DNA of 64,000 nucleotides from DATKZH01 sp964475955 (GTDB lineage: Bacteria; Planctomycetota; Planctomycetia; Pirellulales; Thermoguttaceae). Shown here piece by piece: positions 15,705 to 26,528 of this stretch. A program made the position numbers and the translations under genes. The first letter of the stretch is position 1, and each line of letters starts with the position of its first letter. Location: NCBI GenBank assembly GCA_964475955.1, contig CAYYZY010000009.1:16670-80669 (forward strand). The letters are read 5' to 3'. A model generated the notes under the pieces. It saw only the letters and a list, made by a program, of their open reading frames with translations. It ran no database searches and was not told where the DNA came from.

Positions 15705-16040
15705 TCAACTCAGCCCTTCCGAAAGCTCGTCGGGTGTGAGAAGGCGCTGGCCCGAGCCGCGCACCGCGAGGACGTGGACCCGCGTTCCGTCGATCGTGAA
15801 CAGGGCTCGGTAGGTTCGGCCCCTGCGGGTCTTGAAGAAAGCCTGCCGAACGTCCACGTCGAGTTCTTCACTCTCTGGGGCCAGCCCTCGGCCCTCCGCG
15901 CTCGTGGCCAGAGACTCGAGCGCCTTGAGAAACGCCGCATACCACCGGTCTGCTCCCTCCCGAGACCGATCGGCAATCCAGGCGTAGATGTCCTCGGCGT
16001 CTTGACGGGCACGGCGGGCAAGATCGACTTGGCGGATCAT
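15705..16040 (-). CDS. RelE/ParE-family toxin
   Basis: 111 residues, the RelE/ParE size. Starts with the typical helix RRARQDAEDIYAWIADRSREGADRWY and ends with the strand pairs FKTRRGRTYRALFTIDGTRVHVLAVRG, giving the compact fold of ribosome-dependent endonuclease or gyrase-inhibiting toxins. Whether it acts like RelE or ParE cannot be decided from sequence. The ATG at 16040 overlaps the stop of the upstream antitoxin gene by four bases (ATGA), so the two are translationally coupled. Second gene of a type II toxin-antitoxin operon, next to the assembly gap. Confidence 0.85.
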   Translation of the reverse strand: MIRQVDLARRARQDAEDIYAWIADRSREGADRWYAAFLKALESLATSAEGRGLAPESEELDVDVRQAFFKTRRGRTYRALFTIDGTRVHVLAVRGSGQRLLTPDELSEGLS

Positions 16041-16279
16041 GCGTCGTGGCGGATGTTGTGTTTGCTGCGGAACTCCTCGTCAAACTCGGCCAAAGGCTGA
16101 ACGCGTCCCGCACGCACGTCTTCCAGCCCTTCTCGGACTGCCTCGACTGTCTCCTCGTATTCGCTTTGCCGGGCCCGCCAAAGACGCAGAACCTCCTCCG
16201 GCGACAGGTCCTTATGGCCTTGCTCCAAAAGCCCCTTCTGGAACTGGTGAAACAGTTCGAGTTCAGTAAGCGCAGACAT
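16037..16279 (-). CDS. Antitoxin of the RelE/ParE pair
   Basis: 80 residues, helical and acidic (SALTELELFHQFQKGLLEQG...LSPEEVLRLWRARQSEYEETVEAVREGLEDVRAG). The C-terminal part (LAEFDEEFRSKHNI) is the likely toxin-wrapping segment. Short proteins of this type precede RelE/ParE toxins in many bacteria; there is no clear DNA-binding motif at the N terminus. ATG at 16279 is chosen because AGGAGGATCGAAGCCC precedes it; starts further upstream lack a binding site. First gene of the operon. Autoregulation is usual for such pairs but no operator was identified. Confidence 0.8.
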   Translation of the reverse strand: MSALTELELFHQFQKGLLEQGHKDLSPEEVLRLWRARQSEYEETVEAVREGLEDVRAGRVQPLAEFDEEFRSKHNIRHDA

Positions 16280-16382
16280 GGGCTTCGATCCTCCTGCCGA
16301 CATTCTATCGCCGCGGAGCGACCGATTCCAGGCGGACGGGATACCCGGGGGAAGCAACAGCCACCGGAAATCGTACACGCGA

Positions 16383-19061
16383 TTACCGTGCAAGTTCTCC
16401 CGGGCGCCGGGCGTCTGCCCCCTCCGGCGGACCCATCACCGGGCGATTTTCCAGGAGGGCTTCCAGGATCGCGAACAGGAGATCGTAGCGCACGCGCAGG
16501 TCCGGCTCGAGCTCCGACCGGAGAATCATGGACTGGTCCTCGTCGGGCGTGAGCATCCAGTGGCCGCCCATCGCCGTGTCGTTCAGCGCCGAGCCGAAAC
16601 CGACGGCGATCACGTGGCCGTTGCCGTGCTTTGTGCGGGCGGCGACGGGCGCGCCGTCGACCCACATGAACGGCTCCCCCCCGACGATCTCGCAGGCGCC
16701 TTCCAGCTCGAGGCCGGGCCAACCGTCCGACATGCCCAGGCGGCCGGCTCGCGCCGTGGCATGGCTCACGCCCAGGCCGAACGGCCACAATAGGCTGTTC
16801 GACGTAGAGCCTAAGCTCTCAGGCGAGTCGAACACCAGCAGCCTTCCGCCCCCGGCCACGTACTCGACCAGCGCCTCCCGGAACTCGCCGGGCACACTTC
16901 GCGTGGGACAGATCACGACGAGGGCGTCGCCGGAGAGGGCCTCCTCGCCCGACAGGCGGATCGTGTAACACCCCAGGCGTGGAATCCATTGCTCCAGCAG
17001 CCCGTAGCCCCGGCCTTCGCCCTCGGTCTCGGAACCGAGCGACAGGGGGGCCTCCGACACGGTCCGGTCGACCACGACGCGGGGCATCGGCCGTTGCGGC
17101 ACGGGCAGGGGCATCGCCGCGCGATGGACGGCCACGACGGCCGCCGATCCCGCGGTTGCCCCGAGCACCCCCGCACCCAGAAGCACGAGCCACTGGGCAT
17201 CGCCCCGGGGGGCGAGAACCAGCCCGGCCGCCAGCAGCACAAGGGCAACCACCAGCGCGAGCACGACCAGCGGCACGCGCACCGCGGCGCGGTCGAGCGG
17301 GCTCGTGCGATTGAGCCAGTCGATCATTCCCAACATCAGCTCCGACTTGCCGGACTGGAACGTGCAGAAGTTGGAGAAGATCGTCGAATCGGTGAAGGCC
17401 ATCACCCGGCCTCGACCTTGCCGCATGGCCCAGAGCTGGACGAACGCCCCGAAGCCCATCTCGGGACGGAGCTCGGCCTCGGGGTGGAAGTTCGACGCAT
17501 GGTAGTCGGGCGGGAGGCTCCACAGGCCCGTCTGACGCGCCACCGCTCGGCCCCAGCGCCGGCCCGGGTCGACCGAGCAGGAGACCGCGTAATGCATCGG
17601 CGGCAGGTGTTGCACGGCCGGGTGGGGGACGGTCGGCGGATCGAGCTTCTGGATGTACGCCGAGCCGATGCAGAACAGCAGATCGTGGCGGAAAGTGATG
17701 CCGAACGGCCGGCTGACGTCGTTCAAGTACGTGCTCGACTTGAACACGTTCGTGTGGTCGCCCACCAAAAGCAGGCTCCCGCCGTCTTCGACGAACCGGG
17801 CAATCGCCGCCACCTCCTCGGGCAGGAACCGCGCCGTGGGGATCTTGACCACCAGCACGTCGCACTCGGCGAGCTTGTCGCGGTCGATCGGGTCCGACTC
17901 CAAGAGCCGCGACATCTGGTAGTACTGGCCCAGGTAGTCGTAGATCCGCGTGTAGCTGTACGACGGGTCGTGGCCGAAATGGTCCTTGTCGTAGGGCCGA
18001 TCGGTCGGCTCCCACGTGGAGTGGCGCTCGACGAACATCACGCGCCCCCCCTTGGGCCGGCCTGCCGGGTCCCACAGCGTGATGAACGTGGTGATCGCCA
18101 CGGCACCGGTCACCAAGGCCAACGCGGCCGGCGCACGCCATCGGGGGCAGCCGGCGGGCTCGGTGGGAGCCGCGGCCGTTTCGGTGCCGTTCGGTTGGTC
18201 TCGATCCGACTTATTGCGCGGAAATCGGACCAGTCGCCATGCAACGAGCGCGAGCCCCACCAGCAGCGCCAGGGCCAGCCACGGGCTGAAGAACTGGTTC
18301 ATCGTCGTCAGACGCGAACCGGGGCTGGCAAGCAGCACCCGGTGCATGTAAAGCGCCAGGAGCAACGCGGCCCGCAGGGGAAGCCACGCAAGCAGGATCA
18401 GCGCGAGGACCTGCGCCGCCCGACAGCAGCTTGCGAGCCGCGTCGCCCTGGGCAAGCGGTTCCAGGCCGTCATCGCCAGCAACGCCAGCCCGCCGACGAA
18501 GAAGCAGAGGGTACCGGGGTCGAGGAAGAGGTCCCAGGTGGCCGCCATGGGGTGGATCGCGGCGTCGTCGAAGACCTCGCGGTAGGAGTGCATCGTCACG
18601 GTCGATCCGTGGACGGCCACGTCGAGACCGAGAAGCGAAGCGGCCCGGCCTACGAGGTGGGCCAACGGCCGCGGCAGGTCGTGCGACCGGGCGGTCTGCC
18701 CCGCGTACGCCAATATGGCCAACGACTGGACCAACAGCACCGTGCCGCCCTTCACGGCCCCCCAGCCGAGCGGCCGCGACCACCGCAAGGGAATCCGGGC
18801 GAACTGGAGGAGCAGACCGACGACGATCAACAGCGGCGCCGCCCGATAGGGCCAGGGCAAAAAGCACACGGCCGGCAGGAGCATCGCCACGGCCAACCCG
18901 CCTTGGCCTTGCGTGGGCCCGCGCTTGGGCTGGGAAGCGAGCAGCGACACGCCCAGGATGACCGCCACCGCCCAAGCCGGCCAGTGGGCCGGCTGGTAGT
19001 AGCTCAAGCCCAGAAGCCACGAGCCCGACAGCAGCGCCAGCCCGATCCACGCCCGCATCAT
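16383..19061 (-). CDS. Membrane protein with two pseudo-amidotransferase domains (paralogue B)
   Basis: 892 residues. The N-terminal 275 residues contain about seven membrane helices, with C186 (DPGTLCFFVGGL), R230 (LPLRAALLLA) and H240 (LYMHRVLL); this vaguely resembles exosortase topology, but the motifs are weak. A soluble domain follows (about 335-600) with DVLVVKIPTARFLPEEVAAI and SLLLVGDHTNVF, a class-I glutamine-amidotransferase-like fold in which the nucleophile cysteine is absent. Two more helices come next (about 625-680). A second such domain (about 700-875) has DALVVICPTRSVPGEF and LLVFDSPESLG. ATG at 19061 overlaps the stop of the upstream paralogue (ATGA), so the two genes form a coupled operon. 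Function unknown. Confidence 0.75.
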   Translation of the reverse strand: MMRAWIGLALLSGSWLLGLSYYQPAHWPAWAVAVILGVSLLASQPKRGPTQGQGGLAVAMLLPAVCFLPWPYRAAPLLIVVGLLLQFARIPLRWSRPLGWGAVKGGTVLLVQSLAILAYAGQTARSHDLPRPLAHLVGRAASLLGLDVAVHGSTVTMHSYREVFDDAAIHPMAATWDLFLDPGTLCFFVGGLALLAMTAWNRLPRATRLASCCRAAQVLALILLAWLPLRAALLLALYMHRVLLASPGSRLTTMNQFFSPWLALALLVGLALVAWRLVRFPRNKSDRDQPNGTETAAAPTEPAGCPRWRAPAALALVTGAVAITTFITLWDPAGRPKGGRVMFVERHSTWEPTDRPYDKDHFGHDPSYSYTRIYDYLGQYYQMSRLLESDPIDRDKLAECDVLVVKIPTARFLPEEVAAIARFVEDGGSLLLVGDHTNVFKSSTYLNDVSRPFGITFRHDLLFCIGSAYIQKLDPPTVPHPAVQHLPPMHYAVSCSVDPGRRWGRAVARQTGLWSLPPDYHASNFHPEAELRPEMGFGAFVQLWAMRQGRGRVMAFTDSTIFSNFCTFQSGKSELMLGMIDWLNRTSPLDRAAVRVPLVVLALVVALVLLAAGLVLAPRGDAQWLVLLGAGVLGATAGSAAVVAVHRAAMPLPVPQRPMPRVVVDRTVSEAPLSLGSETEGEGRGYGLLEQWIPRLGCYTIRLSGEEALSGDALVVICPTRSVPGEFREALVEYVAGGGRLLVFDSPESLGSTSNSLLWPFGLGVSHATARAGRLGMSDGWPGLELEGACEIVGGEPFMWVDGAPVAARTKHGNGHVIAVGFGSALNDTAMGGHWMLTPDEDQSMILRSELEPDLRVRYDLLFAILEALLENRPVMGPPEGADARRPGELAR

Positions 19062-21937
19062 GGTGCCACCTCGTCGGGGGGGGCGTCGTGGGGGATGCTG
19101 CCCGAGGGATCCGCCATCAGAGGGCCGGATGGCCCGGGCGGCGCGTCGGCTGCATCTGCGGGGCCGGACGGACTCGACATTGGGCCCACTCCCGGGGGCG
19201 CACTCCCCGGTGTGGGCGGGGCAGCTTCGTCCTCCGGCCGGTCGACGCCCTGTTCCACCCCTTCGGCGGCGCCGGCCTCCTGAGCGCTGGGCGGCAGCCG
19301 GGCCTCTTGCCCGGTCAACGAGCCGAGAAGCCATCGCCAGAAATGGGCGTTGTCGTACCGGCCGGCGAACGGTTCCCCGCCCGTGTATTCCAGGTTCTTG
19401 TTCATCGCGAACGCCGTGTCACCAACGACGATGACGTTGCCGCGCCCCACCTTCGCCAGGGCGATGATCGGCAGGTTCCCGAACCCCCGCACCAGCACCT
19501 CGTTCGCGCCGCACTCCACCGGCCAGCCGTGGTAGATGAGCAACCCGGAGTCGTAGTCGGCACCCCACGCCCGATACAGCGTGCGGAAGTGCCCCATCGG
19601 CGCCGGCTCGCGAACGTTCTCCTGCGGCGGAACCGGGATCGGCGGCACGCGGAGGCCGAAATCCTCCAGCAACGGCTGGACGGGCCCCGCGCGATCGGCC
19701 CCCACCGTGCAGAGGAACGTCCCCCCGCGCTCGACGAACTGCCGCACCGCCGCTTGCTCGCTCGGCGAGAACGGCCGGGCCGGGGCGATTGAAACCAGCA
19801 ACCCCGCGCGCTTTAGGCGCTCGGTCGTCAGGTCCGGGAGCAGGAACGCCTGGAAGCCGCTCCGCATCAGCGTCAGCGCCAGCCCGGCCGTGCCCTCGAA
19901 GCCCCAACCGCTGTCGCCGTAGGCCTCCATGTGCGAGGCGTCGATGTAGGCCACGTTGTTGTACGCGGCGTGCCGCCGCCCGTCGGGAAGCACCCGCATG
20001 CTCACGCTCCCCAGCGTGCGCGAGCCGGCCAGCACCAGCGCCAGCACGACCGCCGCCGTCGCCACGCGCGTCGGGGCGGGGCGGAAGGCGAAGAGCCCCA
20101 CCAGCGCAATGCAGCCGAGGATTCCCAGTAGCTGGCGCCATCCGGCCTGCGGGCTGCCTGCGCCTCCGGCCAAATAGGCCAGAAGCCGGCCCGTGAAGAC
20201 GTACGAGCTGACGTTCCCCTCGTTCGTGAAGCCGAAGGCGTTGGACACGACCACCACGCGCCCGCGACCCAATCGCTGTTCCGCCGCCAGCACCAGGTCG
20301 CCCAGCTTCTCGCCGGTGTCGTACTGGAACACGCGCGTCAGCGCCGAATCGACGCCCGGATCGCTCCAACCCCAGCGTCCCACGAGCAGGGGCCGGGCGG
20401 GCCATCGCAGGCGGATCGAAGGCCCGGGCGGCATGCCGAACCGGTCGCGACCGTCGTCGACGCCGAGCGCTGCCGGATGGACCATCGGGGCGTACGCATC
20501 CTGCCAGCGCCAGGTGGCCGACTTGGCGCTGTCGAAGAGGACTTCGATCCCCCGGCTCGGTGCCAGGACGTAATCGAGGACCTCGTTGTACGAGCTGACC
20601 CGCGCGCCGTCGCGGATCGGTGTCCCGGCGAGCAGAAGCAGCGAGCCGCCCCCACGGACGAACTCGCGCACCCGGTCGAGCCGATCCTCCGGCCAGCGAC
20701 CGAGCGGATGGATGATCAGCAGCACGTCGGCCTCGGCAAGGTCCCGCGGGGCCAACTCGTCGGAGGCGACCAGACGGCCGCCCAGGGAAGCCACGAAGTC
20801 GGGCAGCATCCCGTACATCCCGGCCGAAGCCTGACCGTAGCGGCCGTGGACGGGTCGCTCCCAATCGAGGTAGCCCTGGTTGGCGGCCACGATCGTCTTG
20901 CCCGCCAGGGTCGACCGGCCGGGGGCCAGCGTCGTCACCAGCGGCACGAGGGTCGCGAGCACCACGGGCGCCCACGCGAGCAGGTGGCCGCGCAGGTCTC
21001 CGGGAGCTTGGGGGGCCGCCGGCTGCTTCCCCTGAGCCCCGGCCCCGCGCTTCTTCTTGGCCGAACTCTCCTCCGAGCCGGCCTCGGGCAGCGGCGACCA
21101 GGCCGTCCAGCGGAACATCAGCCCGGCGATCGCCAGGTGGATTGCCCCAGCCAGGAGCGGGACGTTCCACGGCAGCAGGCTTCGCACGCCGTCGCTCCAG
21201 CTCCAGGGCGCCGGGATGTAGTCGCGGAACTCCGGCGGCGGAGGGGGCGGCGGCAGCAACTCGTAAAGGTCCTTGGCATACGCCACCACCACCAGGTAGA
21301 GCCCATGGCCCGCGAGAATCACCACGGCAGCCCATGCGGCGCGGGCGCCGCGCGGCGGGGCCGTCCACGCCAGCCAACCGGCGTAAACGGCCGCCATCAC
21401 GATCAGGAAGTCGAGCCCCGCGAAGCTCGCCTCGATGCGAAGCGGTCTCCCCGCCACGGCGGCAACCAGCCTGCCTGCCAACGCGCCCAGCGCATTGGCG
21501 GCCGACCAGACGGCCGGAATCGAACCGCACGCCAGCAGGTAGACCGCCAGCACGGCGGCCGCCAGCGAGGACAGGAGCAGGAGGCGGCGATCCACCCCCG
21601 CGCTCGCCCGCGAAAGCACCGCCAGCACCAGGCAAACGCCCAGCACGTTGTAGACCGCCGCGGCCGGTACCATCATCGCGACCGCCGCGACCAGGGCCGC
21701 CGCGAGCAGGAGGCGGTCGGTTCGCTTCGATCGGCCGGGCCAGGCGGCGATCAAACCCACGCCCAAGGCGAGCCAACTCAGGCCATGGGCAAACGGACGA
21801 GCCAGGAGGCCCGTCGACCCGGCGGCCAGCCACGTCGCGGCAAGGCCCGCCAGCGCAGCAACACTTGCCCGGCCTGAGGGCCGGAAGGGCGGGGAGCTCA
21901 CGACTTGCGGCGGACGAGGTTTCGGCTCGACACTCAT
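19058..21937 (-). CDS. Membrane protein with two pseudo-amidotransferase domains (paralogue A)
   Basis: 959 residues with the same plan as the downstream gene. About eight N-terminal membrane helices include ALAGRLVAAVAGRPLRIEA and FLIVMAAVYAGWLAW, with a proline run (ELLPPPPPPPEFRDY) before another helix. The first amidotransferase-like domain has ADVLLIIHPLGRWPEDRL and GGSLLLLAGTPIRDG. A membrane pair follows (LLGILGCIALVGLFAF, VVLALVLAGSRTL), then a second domain (LKRAGLLVSIAPARPFSPSE, VGRGNVIVVGDTAFAMN). Neither domain shows the catalytic cysteine. A Pro/Ala/Gly/Ser-rich tail of about 90 residues ends the protein. The start at 21937 gives MSVEPKPRP; an ATG at 21955 is an alternative and neither has a strong binding site. 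GldG-type proteins share the general plan. Confidence 0.72.
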   Translation of the reverse strand: MSVEPKPRPPQVVSSPPFRPSGRASVAALAGLAATWLAAGSTGLLARPFAHGLSWLALGVGLIAAWPGRSKRTDRLLLAAALVAAVAMMVPAAAVYNVLGVCLVLAVLSRASAGVDRRLLLLSSLAAAVLAVYLLACGSIPAVWSAANALGALAGRLVAAVAGRPLRIEASFAGLDFLIVMAAVYAGWLAWTAPPRGARAAWAAVVILAGHGLYLVVVAYAKDLYELLPPPPPPPEFRDYIPAPWSWSDGVRSLLPWNVPLLAGAIHLAIAGLMFRWTAWSPLPEAGSEESSAKKKRGAGAQGKQPAAPQAPGDLRGHLLAWAPVVLATLVPLVTTLAPGRSTLAGKTIVAANQGYLDWERPVHGRYGQASAGMYGMLPDFVASLGGRLVASDELAPRDLAEADVLLIIHPLGRWPEDRLDRVREFVRGGGSLLLLAGTPIRDGARVSSYNEVLDYVLAPSRGIEVLFDSAKSATWRWQDAYAPMVHPAALGVDDGRDRFGMPPGPSIRLRWPARPLLVGRWGWSDPGVDSALTRVFQYDTGEKLGDLVLAAEQRLGRGRVVVVSNAFGFTNEGNVSSYVFTGRLLAYLAGGAGSPQAGWRQLLGILGCIALVGLFAFRPAPTRVATAAVVLALVLAGSRTLGSVSMRVLPDGRRHAAYNNVAYIDASHMEAYGDSGWGFEGTAGLALTLMRSGFQAFLLPDLTTERLKRAGLLVSIAPARPFSPSEQAAVRQFVERGGTFLCTVGADRAGPVQPLLEDFGLRVPPIPVPPQENVREPAPMGHFRTLYRAWGADYDSGLLIYHGWPVECGANEVLVRGFGNLPIIALAKVGRGNVIVVGDTAFAMNKNLEYTGGEPFAGRYDNAHFWRWLLGSLTGQEARLPPSAQEAGAAEGVEQGVDRPEDEAAPPTPGSAPPGVGPMSSPSGPADAADAPPGPSGPLMADPSGSIPHDAPPDEVAP

Positions 21938-22235
21938 GCCAGGTCCAGGGTGCATCGAAAGAGGTCGCTTATCGAGGCGGCTTGCGCCCCTGCCCGAAGC
22001 TGTATCGTCTGCCCAGCCAGCCCAGCCAGCACCGAAACTTCCCAGTATGCTTGGGCCGCAGACCCGGGTCAAACCGGCTTACGCCGAAAAATCCCTGCGA
22101 TCCACCTCTTGCGGCGCCCGGCGCCGGCCGAAACAATCGGGGAGATGATAGCGCCCGGTTTCGCGCGCCGGCGCGACCCTCGCGCTGGCGGGAGCCCGCC
22201 GACCACCTCCTTCCCTCCACCCGAAAGACCAGCCC

Positions 22236-23171
22236 GTGCCGAAACGAAAAGACCGGCGGCAGTTCTTCCGCGACGCAACCCTGGTCGCCGCCGGCGCGGT
22301 CGGCGGCGTCGCCGGCGGGATGTTCCCCACCCGAACCCCCGCCATCGGACCCATCCCGCGAAACGGCACGCCCCATTTCAAGTTCAGCCTGTCGGGCTAC
22401 AGCTATCGCAAGCTGCTCACGGGCGACCCGCCGGAGCTGACGCTCGACGACTTCCTGGCCGACTGCGCCCGATTCGGCCTCGACGGGACCGAGCCGACCT
22501 CCTACTACTTCCCCAAGGACCTGACGCACGACTATTTGCGGCAGCTCAAGGGCCTGGCCTTCCGCCTCGGGCTCGACGTCTCGGGAACCGCCGTGGGCAA
22601 CGACTTCTGCCACCCCGCCGGGCCCGAGCGCCACAAGCAGATCGCCGACGTCAAGCAGTGGGTCGACTATGCCGAGATCCTGGGGGCGCCGGTCATTCGG
22701 ATCTTCTCCGGCCGACCGCGCACGGGGCAGACCGAGGACGAAGCCCACCGGCTGGCCGTCGAGGGGATCGAGGAGTGCTGCGACTACGCGGGCCGGCACG
22801 GCGTGTTTCTGGCCCTGGAGAACCACGGCGGCCTGACCGCGACGCTCGACGGCATGATGCGCCTGGTGCGCGACGTCAAGAGCCCTTGGTTCGGCGTGAA
22901 CCTCGACACGGGCAACTTCCACCACTGGGCCGCGATCGACGCCATGTACGCCGATCTGGCCGAGCTCGCGCCGTTCGCCCTGAACGTGCAGGTCAAGGTG
23001 GCGGTCAGCGGCCCGGAGCGCAAAAAGGTCCCCGCCGACTTCGAGCGACTGGCGCGCATCCTGGCCGACGCGGCCTATCGCGGCTACATCGTGCTGGAAT
23101 ACGAGGAAGACGAAGACCCGCGCGTGGCCTGCCCCCGTTATCTCGGCCAGTTGCGCGAGGCGTTCGCTTGA
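22236..23171 (+). CDS. Tat-exported sugar isomerase/epimerase-like TIM-barrel protein
   Basis: 311 residues. A twin-arginine signal (KRKDRRQFFRDATLVAAGAV) is followed by an AP-endonuclease-2/xylose-isomerase-like TIM barrel: LSGYSYRKLL, CARFGLDGTEPTSYYFP, LGAPVIRIFSGR, GVFLALENHGGLTA, WFGVNLDTGNFHHW and GYIVLEYEEDEDP. The metal-ligand positions of the family (glutamate in LALENHG, aspartate and histidine in NLDTGNFHH, terminal glutamate in VLEYEE) are all there, so a divalent-metal sugar isomerase or epimerase activity is plausible; the substrate is unknown. ATG at 22236 gives the full Tat signal. Divergent from paralogue A, with 298 bases between the start codons. Confidence 0.86.
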   Translation: MPKRKDRRQFFRDATLVAAGAVGGVAGGMFPTRTPAIGPIPRNGTPHFKFSLSGYSYRKLLTGDPPELTLDDFLADCARFGLDGTEPTSYYFPKDLTHDYLRQLKGLAFRLGLDVSGTAVGNDFCHPAGPERHKQIADVKQWVDYAEILGAPVIRIFSGRPRTGQTEDEAHRLAVEGIEECCDYAGRHGVFLALENHGGLTATLDGMMRLVRDVKSPWFGVNLDTGNFHHWAAIDAMYADLAELAPFALNVQVKVAVSGPERKKVPADFERLARILADAAYRGYIVLEYEEDEDPRVACPRYLGQLREAFA

Positions 23172-23181
23172 TGAACGTGGG

Positions 23182-23273
23182 CGGCCGGGTGGCTGGGGTC
23201 GAGTCGCGAGCAGCGAGCGACGAGCCCCCAGTCAATGCCCACCCCGGGGCTCGCTGCGCACCACCCCGGCCGC
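23182..23273. repeat. Intergenic inverted repeat, GTCGAGCGCAGCGA family, copy 2
   Basis: Left arm 23182-23228 (GGCCGGGTGGCTGGGGTCGA onward) and right arm 23244-23273 (GGGGCTCGCTGCGCACCACC) are imperfect complements. It starts 10 bases after the stop of the Tat TIM-barrel gene and may act as its terminator. Related to 617-682. Confidence 0.6.
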
Positions 23274-23542
23274 GGTCGCCTGCCGCGGCTTCATCGCCAC
23301 CGGAACCTCGCGATCGGGGTGTATGGGCGATTGATACACCCGGTCCGCCGGATGGTGATCGACACTTGTGCGTCCGGAAGCGCGGTGGCTGCCGAGGATC
23401 CCACCGTTGCGCAAACCGGGGCGAATTCGCCGACGGTCCCCCGGACGTGGCGGCAACGCGGCGCCCTCGAGGTCGAAGATCGCCCCGCCCCGCCCTCGCC
23501 CCCAACGCCGCGATTCTCCTTGCCCGGCGCGCGTATGGCCGG

Positions 23543-23571
23543 TTGACACACCGCGCAGCCGGTCCTACAAT
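23543..23571 (+). promoter_or_regulatory. Sigma-70-type promoter of acs
   Basis: TTGACA at 23543-23548 and TACAAT at 23566-23571 are separated by exactly 17 bases. The -35 is perfect and the -10 differs at one position. Transcription would start near 23578, leaving a leader of about 55 bases before the acs ATG. The best housekeeping-type promoter I saw in the window. Confidence 0.7.
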
Positions 23572-23633
23572 CATCGGTTTTGTCCCCCCTAGCGGAAGTA
23601 AGCACTCGCACAGCGATCCGGAGGAAGCCACTC

Positions 23634-25591
<1,958 letters not shown>

Positions 25592-25592
<1 letters not shown>

Positions 25593-25699
25593 TGGCCGAG
25601 CTGTTCGCCTCCGGCCTGCTCTTCGACCTCCTCTGGCTGCTCGTCGGCTGCGCCCTGGCCTACAAGGTCGGAAGCGGCGGGCAGTGGTGGGAGGACTGA
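25592..25699 (+). CDS. Single-helix membrane microprotein coupled to acs
   Basis: 35 codons, starting at an ATG that shares a base with the acs stop (TAATG), so translation is probably by re-initiation. The product is MAELFASGLLFDLLWLLVGC and onward, ending KVGSGGQWWED. One membrane helix spans about residues 5-24. Codons are as GC-rich at third positions as in acs. In E. coli acs is followed by yjcH and actP; this is not YjcH by size, and no acetate permease follows. A small subunit or regulator acting with acs-linked transport is speculation. Confidence 0.5.
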
Positions 25700-26069
25700 G
25701 CGGATTCGTGTCCAACCTCTACGGCGGGCCCGGGGCGCGATCGAGTGTCCCGTGCTGAGCATCCGGGAAAAGCCCGCCAGAGATGCCGCGGCACGGGCGG
25801 AATCCGCCCCGCTTCCGCCCTCCCTCTTCCGGGGGCCTTGTGGCTTCTTGCGCCCCCGCGTAACGTAGAATTGTCGGGTCGAGAATTGTTCCCCCCAGTT
25901 CTGCCCCTCTCTGCTTGCGCGGATTGTTCCCGTGGGCTCGCAGTGACCCGATTCCTCGGGCCCGCTCGGGGCGGAGCGGCTTCCGGCCGCATGAAAGCGG
26001 CCGCTGCGAACGGCGTGTGGATGATCCGAGCTTGCGCCCTCGGGAGAGGCATTCCGTTGAAGGAGCATC
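25700..26069. other. Intergenic, no gene recognised
   Basis: 370 bases after the acs operon. No terminator, repeat copy or promoter was recognised except the AAGGAGCATC ribosome binding site of the lipoprotein gene at its end. Confidence 0.45.
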
Positions 26070-26525
26070 ATGATCGCGGGTAGGCGCTGGCAGCTTGCGG
26101 CCGCTCTGTCGTTGACTTCCCTGCTGTTGGCGGCGTGCGGTTCGCAGAACGACCGCCGACCGATGCGCGGCCGGGTCGAGGTCGACGGCGTGGCCGTCCC
26201 GCGCGGCTCGATCGGCTTCCGGCCCGTGGCGGGCAATTCCGGCCCCGCGGCGAACGCCGGAATCGTCGACGGAGCCTACCGGTTCACCGAGGAGACCGGG
26301 CCGCACGCCGGGCCCCATCGTGTGGTGATCCAGATCGAACCGCCGGCCGGGGGCGAGCAGGGGTCGGGAGCCGGGGCGTCGCGCGACCGCAAGGCGGCCG
26401 GCGTCGGCACGCGGCCTCCCCGCGCTCGGGCTGCGGGGGGACCGGCGGCGCGTCGTCACTGGGAGCTTCCGTACACGGTGCCGGCCGGCGGCGACTACCG
26501 CAAAGACTTCGAGTTGGAGGGCTGA
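26070..26525 (+). CDS. Small lipoprotein upstream of a DUF1559 protein
   Basis: 151 residues. A lipoprotein signal with lipobox LLAAC (lipidated C23) puts it in the outer leaflet of a membrane. The mature part has the short beta-rich pattern of planctomycete carboxypeptidase-regulatory-like lipoproteins: GRVEVDGVAVPRGSIGFRPV, NAGIVDGAYRFTEETG and HRVVIQIEPPAGG. A low-complexity Ala/Arg/Gly stretch (about 105-130) follows, then ELPYTVPAGGDYRKDFEL. This kind of lipoprotein next to a DUF1559 gene is common in planctomycetes; the function is unknown. ATG follows AAGGAGCATC. Three bases separate its stop from the DUF1559 gene. Confidence 0.78.
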   Translation: MIAGRRWQLAAALSLTSLLLAACGSQNDRRPMRGRVEVDGVAVPRGSIGFRPVAGNSGPAANAGIVDGAYRFTEETGPHAGPHRVVIQIEPPAGGEQGSGAGASRDRKAAGVGTRPPRARAAGGPAARRHWELPYTVPAGGDYRKDFELEG

Positions 26526-26528
26526 GCG

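Larger units (their letters stand above)
23172..23633. other. Intergenic region upstream of acs
   Basis: No gene. Contains an inverted repeat of the GTCGAGCGCAGCGA family (23182-23273) and the acs promoter (23543-23571). Confidence 0.6.

Noticed and set aside
16989..19283. Long plus-strand frame of about 760 codons
   Set aside because: Mirror of the paralogue B membrane protein gene; Arg/Gly/Gln-rich translation with no family match.
20477..21877. Plus-strand frame of about 466 codons
   Set aside because: Mirror of paralogue A; composition typical of antisense high-GC translation.
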